DNA of 64,000 bases from JBBDIP01 sp964602455 (GCA_964602455.1 CAZRRG010000002.1:1-64000); one strand, 5' to 3'. Counted from the stretch's first letter, positions 32,487-41,850 are shown. Program-made: numbers and translations. The notes: generated by a model not told the origin, from the letters alone.

Positions 32487-34040
32487 TCATCCTTCCAATT
32501 CTTGTTCGATGAGGCTATGCCGGTCCATTTCTGCCGGTTTGGGTAGACCCAGCATCGTGAGTAGTGTCGGGGCTATATCTGCGAGTACTCCGTCAGCGCG
32601 GAGTCTGGCGTGCTTGTAGCCGTGTCCTACCAGGATGCAAGGCACCCGGTTCATGGAGTGGTAGGTATGGGCGGCGTTTGCCCCCGGAGTGAGATCCTCA
32701 ACGTTGCCGTGGTCTGCCACAACCAGAACTGCCCCTCCCGCACCCAGGACTGCGTCTACAAAATCCCCGAGGCACTTATCGACGGCCTCAAGGGCCCTTA
32801 CCGCCGCGTCGTAAGCGCCGGTGTGGCCGACCATATCTGGGTTGGCGTAGTTAAGCACCACAAGATCGTAGACGCCCGACTTCACCCGGGCGATCGCCTC
32901 CTCGGTCACAGGGAAGGCGCTCATCTCGGGCTTCTGGTCGTAAGTGGCGACCTCTTTGGGTGATGGTATGAGGACACGGTCCTCGCCCGGGAAGGGTTCG
33001 TCCTTCTTGCCGTTCAGGAAGAAGGTCACGTGGGCGTACTTCTCGGTCTCAGCTATGCGAAGCTGCCTGAGACCGGCTTTGGAGACAACCTCTCCAAGGG
33101 TGTTCTCCATGGTTATGGGAAGGTACGCGTACTCTCCGCCCAAACCTTCCTCATACCTCACCATCCCGCAGTACCTCACCGTGGGAGCGTGTCCGCGGTC
33201 AAACTCCGTGAAGCCAGGCTCCACGAAAGCACGGGTTATCTCCCGGGCCCTGTCGGCGCGGAAGTTCCAGAAGATGACCGAGTCACCGTCCCTGATAAGA
33301 CCGTCGCCATCGCCCAGGACCGTGGGGATCACGAACTCGTCGGTCTCCCCGCGCTCGTAAGATGCCCGGAGGGCCTCCTGCCACCGGGGAAATACCGCGC
33401 CCTCACCGCTCGTGAGCGCGCGGTACGCTTTCTGCACCCGGTCCCAGCGCTTGTCTCTATCCATTGCGTAGAACCGGCCCTGCATCGTGGAGAGGCGACC
33501 TACGCCTATCTCCCGCATCTTGCCCTCCAGCCGCTCAAGGTAGGTGGCGGCCGACTGTGGCGGGACATCACGACCGTCCAGGAAGGCGTGGACAAAGACC
33601 TTCTCCTGGCCTTCTCTCTTGCAGAGTTCCAGCAATGCGTAGATATGGGTGTCGAGGCTGTGGACCCCGCCGTCCGACAATAGGCCCATTAGGTGGACCG
33701 CGGCGCCTTTAGCCTTGGCTTCCCTCACCGCGCCAAGGAGCGCCGGGTTCGTGAAGAACGAACCTTCCCTTATCGCCTTGGATATCCTGACGACATCCTG
33801 GTAGACAATGCGGCCTGCGCCGATGTTAAGGTGGCCTACGTTTGAGTCGCCCATCTGGCCGGGCATCAGCCCTACGGCTTCGCCCGACGCCTCGAGGCAT
33901 GTCGAGGGATACTCGCTGTTCAGGCGATCGAAGTTCGGTGTCCTTGCCTCACTGCAAACGTTTGGGCACGCGTCGGAGATCCCCCACCCGTCCAGAATCA
34001 CAAGGGCCACCGGGCGGGGGATCCTGTGGTCGGAACTCAT
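32487..34040 (-). CDS. gpmI: 2,3-bisphosphoglycerate-independent phosphoglycerate mutase
   Basis: 517 residues. Manganese enzyme of the alkaline-phosphatase superfamily. LVILDGWG near the N-terminus; the phosphoserine in GQMGDSNVGHLNIGAGR near residue 62; HAFLDGRDVPP; and metal ligands in NYANPDMVGHTG and VVADHGNVEDL. Overlaps the tpiA stop as ATGA. Confidence 0.98.
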   Translation of the reverse strand: MSSDHRIPRPVALVILDGWGISDACPNVCSEARTPNFDRLNSEYPSTCLEASGEAVGLMPGQMGDSNVGHLNIGAGRIVYQDVVRISKAIREGSFFTNPALLGAVREAKAKGAAVHLMGLLSDGGVHSLDTHIYALLELCKREGQEKVFVHAFLDGRDVPPQSAATYLERLEGKMREIGVGRLSTMQGRFYAMDRDKRWDRVQKAYRALTSGEGAVFPRWQEALRASYERGETDEFVIPTVLGDGDGLIRDGDSVIFWNFRADRAREITRAFVEPGFTEFDRGHAPTVRYCGMVRYEEGLGGEYAYLPITMENTLGEVVSKAGLRQLRIAETEKYAHVTFFLNGKKDEPFPGEDRVLIPSPKEVATYDQKPEMSAFPVTEEAIARVKSGVYDLVVLNYANPDMVGHTGAYDAAVRALEAVDKCLGDFVDAVLGAGGAVLVVADHGNVEDLTPGANAAHTYHSMNRVPCILVGHGYKHARLRADGVLADIAPTLLTMLGLPKPAEMDRHSLIEQELEG

Positions 34041-34822
34041 GGCTGGGTCCTTCCCTTCCGCACCTCAAGCACCATCTTCGCAAACTCCCCGGCGTCGAGG
34101 CTGGCTCCACCGACCAGGGCGCCGTCGATCTCCTCGTGGGCCATGAACGAGCGGATGTTGGTCGATTTCACGCTGCCCCCGTAGAGCACCCGCACCGTCT
34201 CCCCCGCCGGCTCGCCCAGCATCCCGGAGACAGTCCTGCGCACGTGCGCGATAACCTCGCGGGCATCTTCGGGCTTTGCCTCTTTCCCGGTTCCTATGGC
34301 CCAGACAGGCTCATAGGCGATCACAACGTTATCTATGTCGCCCGGCTTTACCTCGGAAAGCCCCAGGCGAGTCATCTCCCCTACAACCTCAAGGGCCTTG
34401 CCGTCTTCCCGCTGCTCCAGCGTTTCGCCCACGCAGAGCACCGGACGCAGGCCATTATCCAGCGCGGCCCGCACTTTCTCCCGGGCCATCTCGTCGGTCT
34501 CGCCGAACAGGTGCCGGCGCTCGGAATGCCCCACGATGACGTAGGAGCATCCGGCATCCCGAAGCATGGACGGCGACACCTCGCCGGTGAAGGCGCCCTT
34601 CTCCTGCCAGTAGAGGTTCTGGGCGCCAACCTTGACCGGGTAGCTCGAGAACGCAGCCGCTACGGCGGGGATCGCCGTGAATGGCGGGCATACCAGGATC
34701 TCCGGCCACTCGGCGCCGCCGGTGACCTCCAACATCTGCGGCACGAACGCCCCGGCGAATGCCAGGGCGTCAGGTATAGTCTTATTCATCTTCCAGTTTG
34801 CGGCCAGAAGAGGTACACGCAA
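34037..34822 (-). CDS. tpiA: triosephosphate isomerase
   Basis: 261 residues. ANWKMNK at the N-terminus holds the substrate-binding Asn/Lys; VGHSERRHLFGE has the catalytic His; AYEPVWAIGTG has the catalytic Glu and start of loop 6; and VLYGGSVKS completes the site. The start is TTG at 34822 with GGGAGG 9 bases upstream. Lies 36 bases after pgk. Confidence 0.98.
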   Translation of the reverse strand: MRVPLLAANWKMNKTIPDALAFAGAFVPQMLEVTGGAEWPEILVCPPFTAIPAVAAAFSSYPVKVGAQNLYWQEKGAFTGEVSPSMLRDAGCSYVIVGHSERRHLFGETDEMAREKVRAALDNGLRPVLCVGETLEQREDGKALEVVGEMTRLGLSEVKPGDIDNVVIAYEPVWAIGTGKEAKPEDAREVIAHVRRTVSGMLGEPAGETVRVLYGGSVKSTNIRSFMAHEEIDGALVGGASLDAGEFAKMVLEVRKGRTQP

Positions 34823-34858
34823 CGGTATCTTCCTCCCGACGTTTTCTTGCTTTCGGCG

Positions 34859-36043
34859 CTAGGCCTTGTCCTGAAGACAGGCCACGCCGGGAAGCGTCCG
34901 TCCCTCCAGGAACTCGAGGGATGCTCCGCCACCGGTGGAAAGGTGACTGATCCGCTCGGCCACCCCGGACACCTCGATCGCCGCCAGCGAATCGCCGCCG
35001 CCGACAACAGAGAATCCGGAGACGCCGGCCACAGCGGCAGCGATCTCCATGGTCCCGGCTCCGAAGGGCTCAACCTCGAACACGCCCATAGGACCGTTCC
35101 AGAAGACCGTCTTGGCTGCCGCAATCTTTGAGGCGAACTCCTTGCGGGTCTTGGGGCCGATATCGAGCGCCGCCTGGTCCGAGGGGATGCCCGAAACGTC
35201 GACAACCTTCACAGGCGTCCCCACTTCGGGGGCCGGCGCACAGACCACGTCTACGGGAAGCAACAGGTCCTTGCCCGCCTTCTCTGCCTTGGACATGATC
35301 TCGCGAGCGCTCTCGACCATCGCCGGCTCAGACAGCGACTTGCCCACGTTGTACCCCTTTGCCAGGAGGAACGTGTTGGCCATGCCGCCGCCGATGACCA
35401 GGCTGTCGACCTTATCCAGGAGGTTATCCAGCACTTTCAGCTTGTCTGAGACCTTGGCCCCGCCTATCACGGCCACGAAGGGCCGCTCGGGCGACTCCAT
35501 GAGTCGCGACAGCGCCGAGACCTCCTTCTCCATGAGGAACCCCGCGCACGCGGGGATGAAAGCAGCGATACCGGCTGTGGAAGCGTGGGCCCTGTGGGCT
35601 GCGCCAAACGCGTCGTTTACGAACAGATCGGCCAGGTTAGCCATCTGCCTGGCGAGACCGGGATCGTTCTTCTCTTCGCCGGCGTGGAACCGGACGTTCT
35701 CAAGTAAGACAACGTCCCCGGCCTTCATGTTGGAGACAAACGCTTCTACCTCAGGCCCAACGCAGTCGTTGAGCTTCGCGACTGGCCTGCCCAGAAGCTC
35801 CGATAGCCGGACAGCCACCGGGTCCAACCTCAGGTCTTCCACCACGGCTCCCTTGGGTCTTCCCAAGTGAGAGGCGAGGATCACTTTCGCGCCGTTCTCC
35901 ACGAGGTATCGGAGCGTGGGAAGCGATGCCCTGATCCTGGTGTCGTCGCCGATCTTGCCGCCTTTTATGGGCACGTTGTAGTCAACCCTTACAAAACACC
36001 GCTTGTCCGCAACCGGGATGTCCCGCACGGTCAACTTGGGCAC
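34859..36043 (-). CDS. pgk: phosphoglycerate kinase
   Basis: 394 residues. RVDYNVPI near residue 19, ASHLGRPKG near 57, VNDAFGAAHRAHASTAG near 156, GGAKVSDKL near 195, and the hinge/nucleotide region FWNGPMGVFE with GGGDSLAAIE near the C-terminus. It makes ATP from 1,3-bisphosphoglycerate. GTG start with GGAGG upstream. 23 bases after gap. Confidence 0.98.
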   Translation of the reverse strand: MPKLTVRDIPVADKRCFVRVDYNVPIKGGKIGDDTRIRASLPTLRYLVENGAKVILASHLGRPKGAVVEDLRLDPVAVRLSELLGRPVAKLNDCVGPEVEAFVSNMKAGDVVLLENVRFHAGEEKNDPGLARQMANLADLFVNDAFGAAHRAHASTAGIAAFIPACAGFLMEKEVSALSRLMESPERPFVAVIGGAKVSDKLKVLDNLLDKVDSLVIGGGMANTFLLAKGYNVGKSLSEPAMVESAREIMSKAEKAGKDLLLPVDVVCAPAPEVGTPVKVVDVSGIPSDQAALDIGPKTRKEFASKIAAAKTVFWNGPMGVFEVEPFGAGTMEIAAAVAGVSGFSVVGGGDSLAAIEVSGVAERISHLSTGGGASLEFLEGRTLPGVACLQDKA

Positions 36044-36066
36044 GGTGCGCGCCTCCTTGTTCTCTC

Positions 36067-37068
36067 CTAGAGTCCTTTGGAAGCTATGAAGGAGATGAGG
36101 TCAACCAAGCGGCAGCAGTAGCCCCACTCATTGTCGTACCAGGCCAGAACCTTGGTGAGCCCGCCGACAACCATGGTGGAGATGGCGTCAACCGCCGACG
36201 AATGGTTCATACCCTTGTAGTCGGACGAGACCAGGGGCTCGTAGTTGATGTCGAGGATGCCCTTCAGATAGCCCTTGGCCGCGGCATCGAAGGCCCCGTT
36301 GATATCTTCCACGGTCGCAGGCTTCTTGAGCCGGAGGGCGAGGTCGACTATGGAGACAGTCGGCGTAGGCACTCTGAACGCGATGCCGTTCAGTTTACCC
36401 TTGAGCTGGGGCATGACCAGGCCGATCGCTCTCGCGGCTCCGGTCGAGGTCGGGATTATGTTCAGGGCGCCTGCTCTGGCCCTGCGGAGATCCTTGTGCG
36501 CAAAGTCCAGGATTACCTGGTCATTTGTATAAGAGTGAACGGTGGTCATAAGACCGTCCTCGATTCCGAAGGAATCGTCCAGCACTTTGGCGACCGGGGC
36601 AAGGCAGTTCGTGGTGCAGGAAGCGTTGGAAATCACCTGGTGGTTCGCGGGATCGTACTTGTCATGGTTCACGCCCATCACGATCGTGATGTCCTCGCCC
36701 TTTGCGGGAGCCGAGATCACGACCTTCTTGGCTCCGGCCGCAACGTGCGCCATGGCTTTCTCTTTCTCGGTGAACCTACCGGTGGACTCGAGGACCACAT
36801 CGACGCCAAGGTCTTTCCACGGAAGCTTTCCGGGATCCCTTTCGGCGAAGACCTTCACCTCGCGGCCATCTACGGTGAAGCCATTCTCCGAAGCTTTAAC
36901 TTCCGCTCCAAGGGTGCCGTAGTTGGTGTCGTACTTCAGAAGATGAGCAAGTGTCCCGGGATCAGTGAGGTCGTTCACCGCCACAATCTCAATGTCCGTC
37001 CTACCCATTGCCGCTCTAAAGAAACGACGTCCAATGCTGCCAAATCCGTTGACACCCACCCTAACCAT
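36067..37068 (-). CDS. gap: glyceraldehyde-3-phosphate dehydrogenase, type I
   Basis: 333 residues. NAD-binding VNGFGSIGRRFFRA at the N-terminus; catalytic Cys in SNASCTTNCLAP near residue 151; NIIPTSTGAA and the C-terminal WYDNEWGY block. An Asp-containing VAVNDL strand end fits NAD rather than NADP. The ATG at 37068 follows GGGAGG; the frame stays open upstream to 37173 over the promoter. First gene of the glycolytic operon. No cggR-type repressor is encoded upstream. Confidence 0.97.
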   Translation of the reverse strand: MVRVGVNGFGSIGRRFFRAAMGRTDIEIVAVNDLTDPGTLAHLLKYDTNYGTLGAEVKASENGFTVDGREVKVFAERDPGKLPWKDLGVDVVLESTGRFTEKEKAMAHVAAGAKKVVISAPAKGEDITIVMGVNHDKYDPANHQVISNASCTTNCLAPVAKVLDDSFGIEDGLMTTVHSYTNDQVILDFAHKDLRRARAGALNIIPTSTGAARAIGLVMPQLKGKLNGIAFRVPTPTVSIVDLALRLKKPATVEDINGAFDAAAKGYLKGILDINYEPLVSSDYKGMNHSSAVDAISTMVVGGLTKVLAWYDNEWGYCCRLVDLISFIASKGL

Positions 37069-37128
37069 TGAGCGCAACCTCCCGCTTTGTGCTGTGCCGG
37101 ATCGCTCTCGGTAGCTCCCGGCTTCCAC

Positions 37129-37158
37129 ATTATATCTCTTTTTTCCTAAATGGCCCAA
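37129..37158 (-). promoter_or_regulatory. promoter of the gap-pgk-tpiA-gpmI-eno-secG operon
   Basis: A perfect -10 TATAAT (complement of 37129-37134) pairs with TTGGGC (complement of 37153-37158) at 18 bases, about 60 bases before the gap start. An A-rich spacer (GGAAAAAAGAGA) precedes the -10. No obvious operator dyad. Confidence 0.7.
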
Positions 37159-37188
37159 CCAAATAAGCCACACATCAGTCCAAATCTG

Positions 37189-37725
37189 TCAACCGTACAT
37201 GAAGTATCCAAGGATACCCGAAACCAGCAGCACCAGCACAGGATCCACGTTGAACCTAAGAATCGCGACCGCCGCCGCGATGGCCGTGAGGATCTGGACG
37301 GCTCCCGTAAGCGTCACTCCGGCCACCGAGACAGCGGCCGTCAGCACCAGGGCAACCACTACCGGACGCACGCCCTTGAATATGTCTTTCACGAAACCCA
37401 TTTCCCGATACTTGAGGAAGAGATAGCCCAGGACCAGCATTATCACTATGGATGGCAGCACCACTCCCACGGAGGCTGCGATGGACCCGGGCAATCCCGC
37501 GACCCTAAACCCAACGTAGGTTGCTGAGTTGATCCCGATAGGACCCGGCGTTCCCTCGGAGAGAGCGATAACGTCGATGAACTCATCCATCGACAACCAC
37601 GCCCTGCTCGTGACGACCTCCCGCGAGATGAGGGGGATCATGGCGTAGCCGCCACCGAAGCTGAAGGCGCCTATCTTGAGGAACGACAAGAACAGTTGTA
37701 GGAGCACGTCAGTCCTCCTCCCCAC
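37189..37725 (-). CDS. chromate transporter half-protein (second gene of pair)
   Basis: 178 residues, one CHR domain with five to six helices. GAFSFGGGYAMIPLI near residue 17 and SEGTPGPIGINSATYVG near 54 are the family motifs. Half-length CHR proteins are encoded in pairs and form a heterodimer that carries chromate, sulfate or another oxyanion. It overlaps the first gene by 17 bases. Confidence 0.9.
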   Translation of the reverse strand: MGRRTDVLLQLFLSFLKIGAFSFGGGYAMIPLISREVVTSRAWLSMDEFIDVIALSEGTPGPIGINSATYVGFRVAGLPGSIAASVGVVLPSIVIMLVLGYLFLKYREMGFVKDIFKGVRPVVVALVLTAAVSVAGVTLTGAVQILTAIAAAVAILRFNVDPVLVLLVSGILGYFMYG

Positions 37726-38347
37726 CGGCAGGCGCCTGGCCTTTACGGGCTATACGCCCCAGCACGATGCCTGTCAAAGCCCCGCCGGCCACCACCACGA
37801 CCGGATGCAGCTTAAGCCCGGCCAGCAGGACTGCCGCGACAATGGCCAGGACCGCGTCGATCCGTGTCTTCACTGTCGACCTGCCTACTTGCCAGACAGC
37901 CGAGACCAGAAGCCCAAAGATGGCCGGACGCATGCCCTTGAAGACGGCATCGACCGCCGTCGAGGACCGGTATCGCACGAGGACAGTGGCAAACGCGAGG
38001 ATCACTAAGAATGAAGGGAGAGACGCACCTAGTGCCGCGATGAGGGCGCCAGGGACTCTTCTGAGCCTGTAGCCGGAAATCACAGCGACGTTCACCGCTA
38101 TCGGCCCCGGAGCGCTCTGGGCGACAGCCAAGAGATCGACAAACTCCGAGTCTCCGAGCCATCCCTTATGGGACACCAGTTGCTTCCTGATGAGAGGGAT
38201 CATGGCCCAGCCCCCGCCGAAAGTGAAGGCGCCTATCCTGAAGAAGCTCCAGAAGATCTCCCCAAGCGCTGCGTGAGGTTGTTGTATTGTGGCCGTATCT
38301 CCTGCCTCGGCTCCTGCCTTGGCTCCTGCTCGGGCTTCTTCCGGCAA
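37709..38347 (-). CDS. chromate transporter half-protein (first gene of pair)
   Basis: 212 residues. After a ~30-residue polar leader with AGAKAGAEAG comes one CHR domain: GAFTFGGGWAMIPLI and AQSAPGPIAVNVAVISG. The leader DNA is a short imperfect repeat of GCTCCTGC/CTTGGCTCC units, which may be slippage-prone. Partner of the gene at 37189. Confidence 0.88.
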   Translation of the reverse strand: MPEEARAGAKAGAEAGDTATIQQPHAALGEIFWSFFRIGAFTFGGGWAMIPLIRKQLVSHKGWLGDSEFVDLLAVAQSAPGPIAVNVAVISGYRLRRVPGALIAALGASLPSFLVILAFATVLVRYRSSTAVDAVFKGMRPAIFGLLVSAVWQVGRSTVKTRIDAVLAIVAAVLLAGLKLHPVVVVAGGALTGIVLGRIARKGQAPAGGEED

Positions 38348-38389
38348 CGAGGACTCCTCCCAGGATCTGATGCGCTCTGATGCGCTTGC

Positions 38390-38395
38390 ATTATA
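38390..38395 (-). promoter_or_regulatory. possible -10 element of the chromate transporter pair
   Basis: A perfect TATAAT on the minus strand about 43 bases before the start codon. No good -35 is found at 16-18 bases, so the site is tentative. Confidence 0.35.
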
Positions 38396-38508
38396 GCACT
38401 CGTCCCACCAAGGGTCTCGCTATCCATCCCCCTTTGCTCCTCATTCGTCCATCACCCTATCTAGCCATCTAGCAGGGGTTTATCGCATCAAAATGCGTCT
38501 AGCAGGGC

Positions 38509-38668
38509 AATGTCGGTGAAACCCGCCACGTTTCAGCCCTGTGGCGGGCAGAACCCGCAACTCGTATTTTTCGTGGCGGGCACCATCCGCCACTCGGAAG
38601 GCGCGTGGCGGGCGGGACCGGCAACGACGCTCCGGAGTGGCGGGCGAAACCCGCAACCGGTTCGCGTC
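38509..38668. repeat. tandem repeat, period 32 bases, five copies
   Basis: Units begin at 38509, 38541, 38573, 38605 and 38637, exactly 32 bases apart. Copies 2-5 begin GTGGCGGGC followed within 2-3 bases by an ACCCGCAAC-like block, so each unit can fold on itself; copy 1 keeps only the second half. The last 8 bases of each unit diverge freely. No gene is supported in the stretch 38348-38862; it holds the chromate gene leader, this array, the second array and the rpoD terminator. Confidence 0.85.
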
Positions 38669-38684
38669 GGGGGTTAAGGGTTGA

Positions 38685-38797
38685 GGGGTTCAGAAGTACG
38701 GGGGGGTTGAGAAGTACGGTGGGTTGAGAAGTACGAGGGTTGAGAAGTACGAGGGTTGAGAAGTACGGGGGGTTCAGAAGTACGAGGGATTCGAAGG
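38685..38797. repeat. tandem repeat of 16-18 bases, six copies plus a decayed one
   Basis: Six copies of the unit GGGTTgAGAAGTACG end at 38700, 38718, 38735, 38751, 38767 and 38784, separated by a variable G-run; copies 1 and 6 have C for G in TTCAG. A decayed copy (AGGGATTCGAAGG) runs to 38797. G-run length variation accounts for the 16, 17 or 18-base spacing and suggests replication slippage. Confidence 0.88.
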
Positions 38798-38798
38798 T

Positions 38799-38829
38799 CC
38801 AAAAACACAAGAAGCCCTCGCGAGGGCTT
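38799..38829 (-). terminator. intrinsic terminator of the dgt-dnaG-rpoD unit
   Basis: AAGCCCTCG/CGAGGGCTT (38812-38829) forms an 8-9 bp stem with almost no loop in the DNA palindrome. On the minus strand CTTGTGTTTTT follows. It lies 34 bases after the rpoD stop. Confidence 0.85.
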
Positions 38830-38862
38830 TCGTGTAATGTACTGGCGAATCAGGATAAGGGG

Positions 38863-39978
38863 CTAGACCAGGTAATCCTTCAGCCGCTTGCTCCTCTGGG
38901 GATGCCGCAGCTTGCGGAGGGCTTTGGCTTCGATCTGCCTTATTCTTTCCCTCGTCACGCCGAACTCCCGGCCCACTTCCTCAAGCGTGCGGGCTTTGCC
39001 GTCATCGAGCCCGAAGCGAAGGCGCAGGACCTTCTGCTCTCGCTCGTTCAGGGTGTCGAGAACGCCTTCAATCTGCTCACGCAGCAAAAGGAACGAGGCC
39101 GCTTCAACAGGAGCGGGGGCGTCCTCATCCTCGATGAAGTCCCCGAGGTGGCTGTCTTCCTCTTCACCAATTGGCGTCTCCAGCGAGACTGGTTCCTGAG
39201 CGATCTTCAGGATCTCGCGGACCTTGTCGGCAGTGATGCCCATCTCCTCGGCAACTTCCTCGGGGGTTGGCTCGCGGCCAAGCTCCTGGATGAGGTGCCT
39301 GGAGGTCCTGATCAGCTTGTTGATGGTCTCGACCATATGGACAGGGATCCTGATGGTCCTGGCCTGGTCGGCTATTGCCCTGGTGATGGCCTGACGGATC
39401 CACCATGTGGCGTATGTGGACAGCTTGAACCCCTTCCGGAAGTCAAACTTCTCGACCGCCTTGATGAGGCCCATATTCCCTTCCTGGATGAGGTCCAGGA
39501 ACTGCATCCCTCTGCCTACGTAGCGCTTGGCGATAGACACAACCAGACGCAGGTTGGCCTCGATGAGCCGGCCTTTGGCCATCTTGTCGCCCATCTCCAT
39601 GCGCCGCGCGAGTTCGATCTCCTCTTCAGCCGTGAGAAGCGATACGCGCCCGATCTCCTTGAGGTACATCCTCACGGGGTCGTCCAGGGCCACCCCTTCG
39701 GGGATGGTGAGGTCGATCTCACCCGGCTCCTCGAGCTGCTCCTCAGGCACATCGGGCTCGTCATGCAGGACGGCTACATCATCCGGTCCCTGCTTGGCAT
39801 CGCCGACGGTAATACCCATGTCGTGGAACTGCTTATAGACGTCGTCAACCTGCTCGGTCGTGAGATCTAGGCGACCGAGGGCATCCGCTACCTCGTCATG
39901 GGTCAAGAAGCCCTTTCTCTGACCGAGGGCGAGGAGATCTTTTACGACGTCCATGTCCACCGACTGCAATTCCTTCAA
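38863..39978 (-). CDS. rpoD: RNA polymerase primary sigma factor (sigma-A/RpoD)
   Basis: 371 residues, the short Firmicutes form. Region 1.1-like N-terminus (KGFLTHDEVADAL); DDPVRMYLKEIG of region 1.2; IEANLRLVVSIAKRYVGRG and the -10-reading FDFRKGFKLSTYATWWIRQAI of region 2; and region 4 TLEEVGREFGVTRERIRQIE for the -35. It overlaps the dnaG stop by 4 bases. Many promoters called in this window match its consensus. Confidence 0.98.
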   Translation of the reverse strand: MKELQSVDMDVVKDLLALGQRKGFLTHDEVADALGRLDLTTEQVDDVYKQFHDMGITVGDAKQGPDDVAVLHDEPDVPEEQLEEPGEIDLTIPEGVALDDPVRMYLKEIGRVSLLTAEEEIELARRMEMGDKMAKGRLIEANLRLVVSIAKRYVGRGMQFLDLIQEGNMGLIKAVEKFDFRKGFKLSTYATWWIRQAITRAIADQARTIRIPVHMVETINKLIRTSRHLIQELGREPTPEEVAEEMGITADKVREILKIAQEPVSLETPIGEEEDSHLGDFIEDEDAPAPVEAASFLLLREQIEGVLDTLNEREQKVLRLRFGLDDGKARTLEEVGREFGVTRERIRQIEAKALRKLRHPQRSKRLKDYLV

Positions 39979-41849
39979 CTATCTTCCCTCCTGGGGAACC
40001 CGGGAGACGATTTCCCATCGCCGCCGTCCCCAACGGACTTCACCTGTCGCAGTAGAACCTCAAACTCACTGCGGAGTGCTTCGAGGGCGGGACCATCCTT
40101 CTGGCGCTCCAGGGCTGCCATTCTCTCCCGGAGCTCAGATAGCCGGATCTCCTTTAGTTTCCGAAGGCAGTCCTGCAATATGCGCCTCGGTTGGCTTGCA
40201 GGCACGTTCGCGCAAAGCCCCGCCATCCACTCTGAAAGATCCTTGTCTTCTACCCCGTCAAGCGAACCGCGCTCGAGAGCTAAGAACGCTTCCCGGCACC
40301 TTTGGTCCGCAAAATCATCTGCAGTGAGGCTCTCGCGGACTAAGTTGCTGAGTCCTGTATCTTCGATGAGACACCGGATTACTCCTTCTTCAGCCTTTCT
40401 ACGAACTATGCTTACTTCGGTATCGCCCTTCGCGCTTCCTGCTTCCGTTCCGGGCCTGGATGTCGTTCTCTGCCCAGGTAAAGGCTGGTTGTCATAATCG
40501 CTAGTATCCCTGTTTTCTGACTTTTTATACTTGGCTGCCTGCTGCGCTTTCCGCCTGTAAATTTCGACATCCTTGGCAAGCGAGTCCTTCTGCACGCCAA
40601 GTTCCCTGGAGATCTCCTCCACGTAGGCGGAAACCTCAAACTGGCTCTGAAGCGAGGCCAGCACAGGGAGCATGGCATCCTTCACGCGGAGTTTGCCTTC
40701 TATGCCCGACACACCGTAGAGCGCTTTTGCCTCTTCGTACAGGAACGAGATATCTGGCAGCGCGTCATCCAGCCTCTTCACGAACGCGTCTGTGCCCTCT
40801 TTGCGCAAAAACTCGTCAGGGTCCTTGGCCTTAGCGAAGGTTACCACTGAGCTGCGCCCTCCGGCCTCCCGGAACACCTCGATGCTCCGGCGAGCAGCCC
40901 GCTTGCCGGCCTCGTCCTGGTCGTACACAAGGAAGACCTTCTCCGAAAGCAGGAGGAGGGTTCGCGCTTGTTCGTGAGACAGAGCGGTACCCATCCCCGC
41001 AACCGTATAGTCTATTCCGTGCTGGAAGGACATGATAACGTCCATATACCCTTCCATGATGCATACCTTGTTCTCGCGCCGGATGGAGGGCTTGGCCAGG
41101 TTCAGCGCGTAGAGCTCCTTCCCCTTCCTGAAGAGAGGGGTGTCGGGCGAGTTTAGGTACTTGGGCTGCTCATCTCCTAACGCCCTTCCCCCGAATCCGA
41201 TGAGTTCACCGGCGGCATCCCAGATAGGGAATGTGATCCGGTTTCGAAACCTGTCGTAGAACCCACCGCTCTGACGCTCAAGCAGGAGTCCCGCTTTGAA
41301 CATGTCGGCCCTGTCGATCCCTGCTGACCTGCCGCTGCCGGCTATGAACTCCCACTCGGGAGGGGCATACCCGAGACCGAACCTATCGATGGTCTCCCTC
41401 GACAGGCCCCGCTGCTCCAGGTACTGCCTCGCCGCCCTGCCCGAAGGCCCGTCCAACGCCTCGCGGTAACGCTTCTGGGCGTACGCAAGCGCGGCCCGTA
41501 GCCTCTGCCGTTCCCTCATCGCGGCCTCTTCCTGTGCGCGAGCGCGACCTGTAGGCAGCGTGACCCCCGCTCTTCTGGCCAGGGCCGCGAGGGCTTCCGG
41601 AAAAGTGATCCCGTCTTTCCTCATGAGAAAATGGAACACGGTGCCGCCTGCGCCGCATCCGAAGCAGTAAAACAACTGCTTGTCGGGGTCAACCGAGAAC
41701 GAGGGCGTCTTTTCCTCGTGGAACGGGCAAAGACCGACGTAGTTCTTGCCTGTCTTGCGAAGCTTCACATACTCAGAAATCAGGGACACGATATCTACCC
41801 TGGACTTTACCTCGGCTATTACATCGTCACCGTAGAACCCGCCTGGCAA
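39975..41849 (-). CDS. dnaG: DNA primase
   Basis: 624 residues. Zinc domain CPFHEEKTPSF...CFGCG near residues 41-70; TOPRIM core with EGYMDVI, YDQDEAGKRA and the DPDE acidic cluster; and a C-terminal helicase-binding region beginning about residue 440 after a low-complexity linker. The TTG at 41849 follows GAGGAG at 7 bases, 1 base after the dgt stop; an earlier frame start at 41885 lies inside dgt. Synthesises replication primers. Confidence 0.97.
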   Translation of the reverse strand: MPGGFYGDDVIAEVKSRVDIVSLISEYVKLRKTGKNYVGLCPFHEEKTPSFSVDPDKQLFYCFGCGAGGTVFHFLMRKDGITFPEALAALARRAGVTLPTGRARAQEEAAMRERQRLRAALAYAQKRYREALDGPSGRAARQYLEQRGLSRETIDRFGLGYAPPEWEFIAGSGRSAGIDRADMFKAGLLLERQSGGFYDRFRNRITFPIWDAAGELIGFGGRALGDEQPKYLNSPDTPLFRKGKELYALNLAKPSIRRENKVCIMEGYMDVIMSFQHGIDYTVAGMGTALSHEQARTLLLLSEKVFLVYDQDEAGKRAARRSIEVFREAGGRSSVVTFAKAKDPDEFLRKEGTDAFVKRLDDALPDISFLYEEAKALYGVSGIEGKLRVKDAMLPVLASLQSQFEVSAYVEEISRELGVQKDSLAKDVEIYRRKAQQAAKYKKSENRDTSDYDNQPLPGQRTTSRPGTEAGSAKGDTEVSIVRRKAEEGVIRCLIEDTGLSNLVRESLTADDFADQRCREAFLALERGSLDGVEDKDLSEWMAGLCANVPASQPRRILQDCLRKLKEIRLSELRERMAALERQKDGPALEALRSEFEVLLRQVKSVGDGGDGKSSPGFPRREDS

Positions 41850-41850
41850 A

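Noticed and set aside
36067..37188. CggR-type repressor or operator for the glycolytic operon
   Set aside because: No repressor gene lies upstream of gap and no dyad was found around the promoter.
38509..38668. CRISPR array
   Set aside because: The period is 32 bases in total, leaving only about 8 variable bases between conserved blocks; no spacers of usual length and no cas genes.
38499..38810. 103-codon open frame on the minus strand with repeated VLLNP and VAGFARH-like segments
   Set aside because: The protein repeats come from the two tandem DNA arrays; it runs into the rpoD terminator and has no ribosome site.
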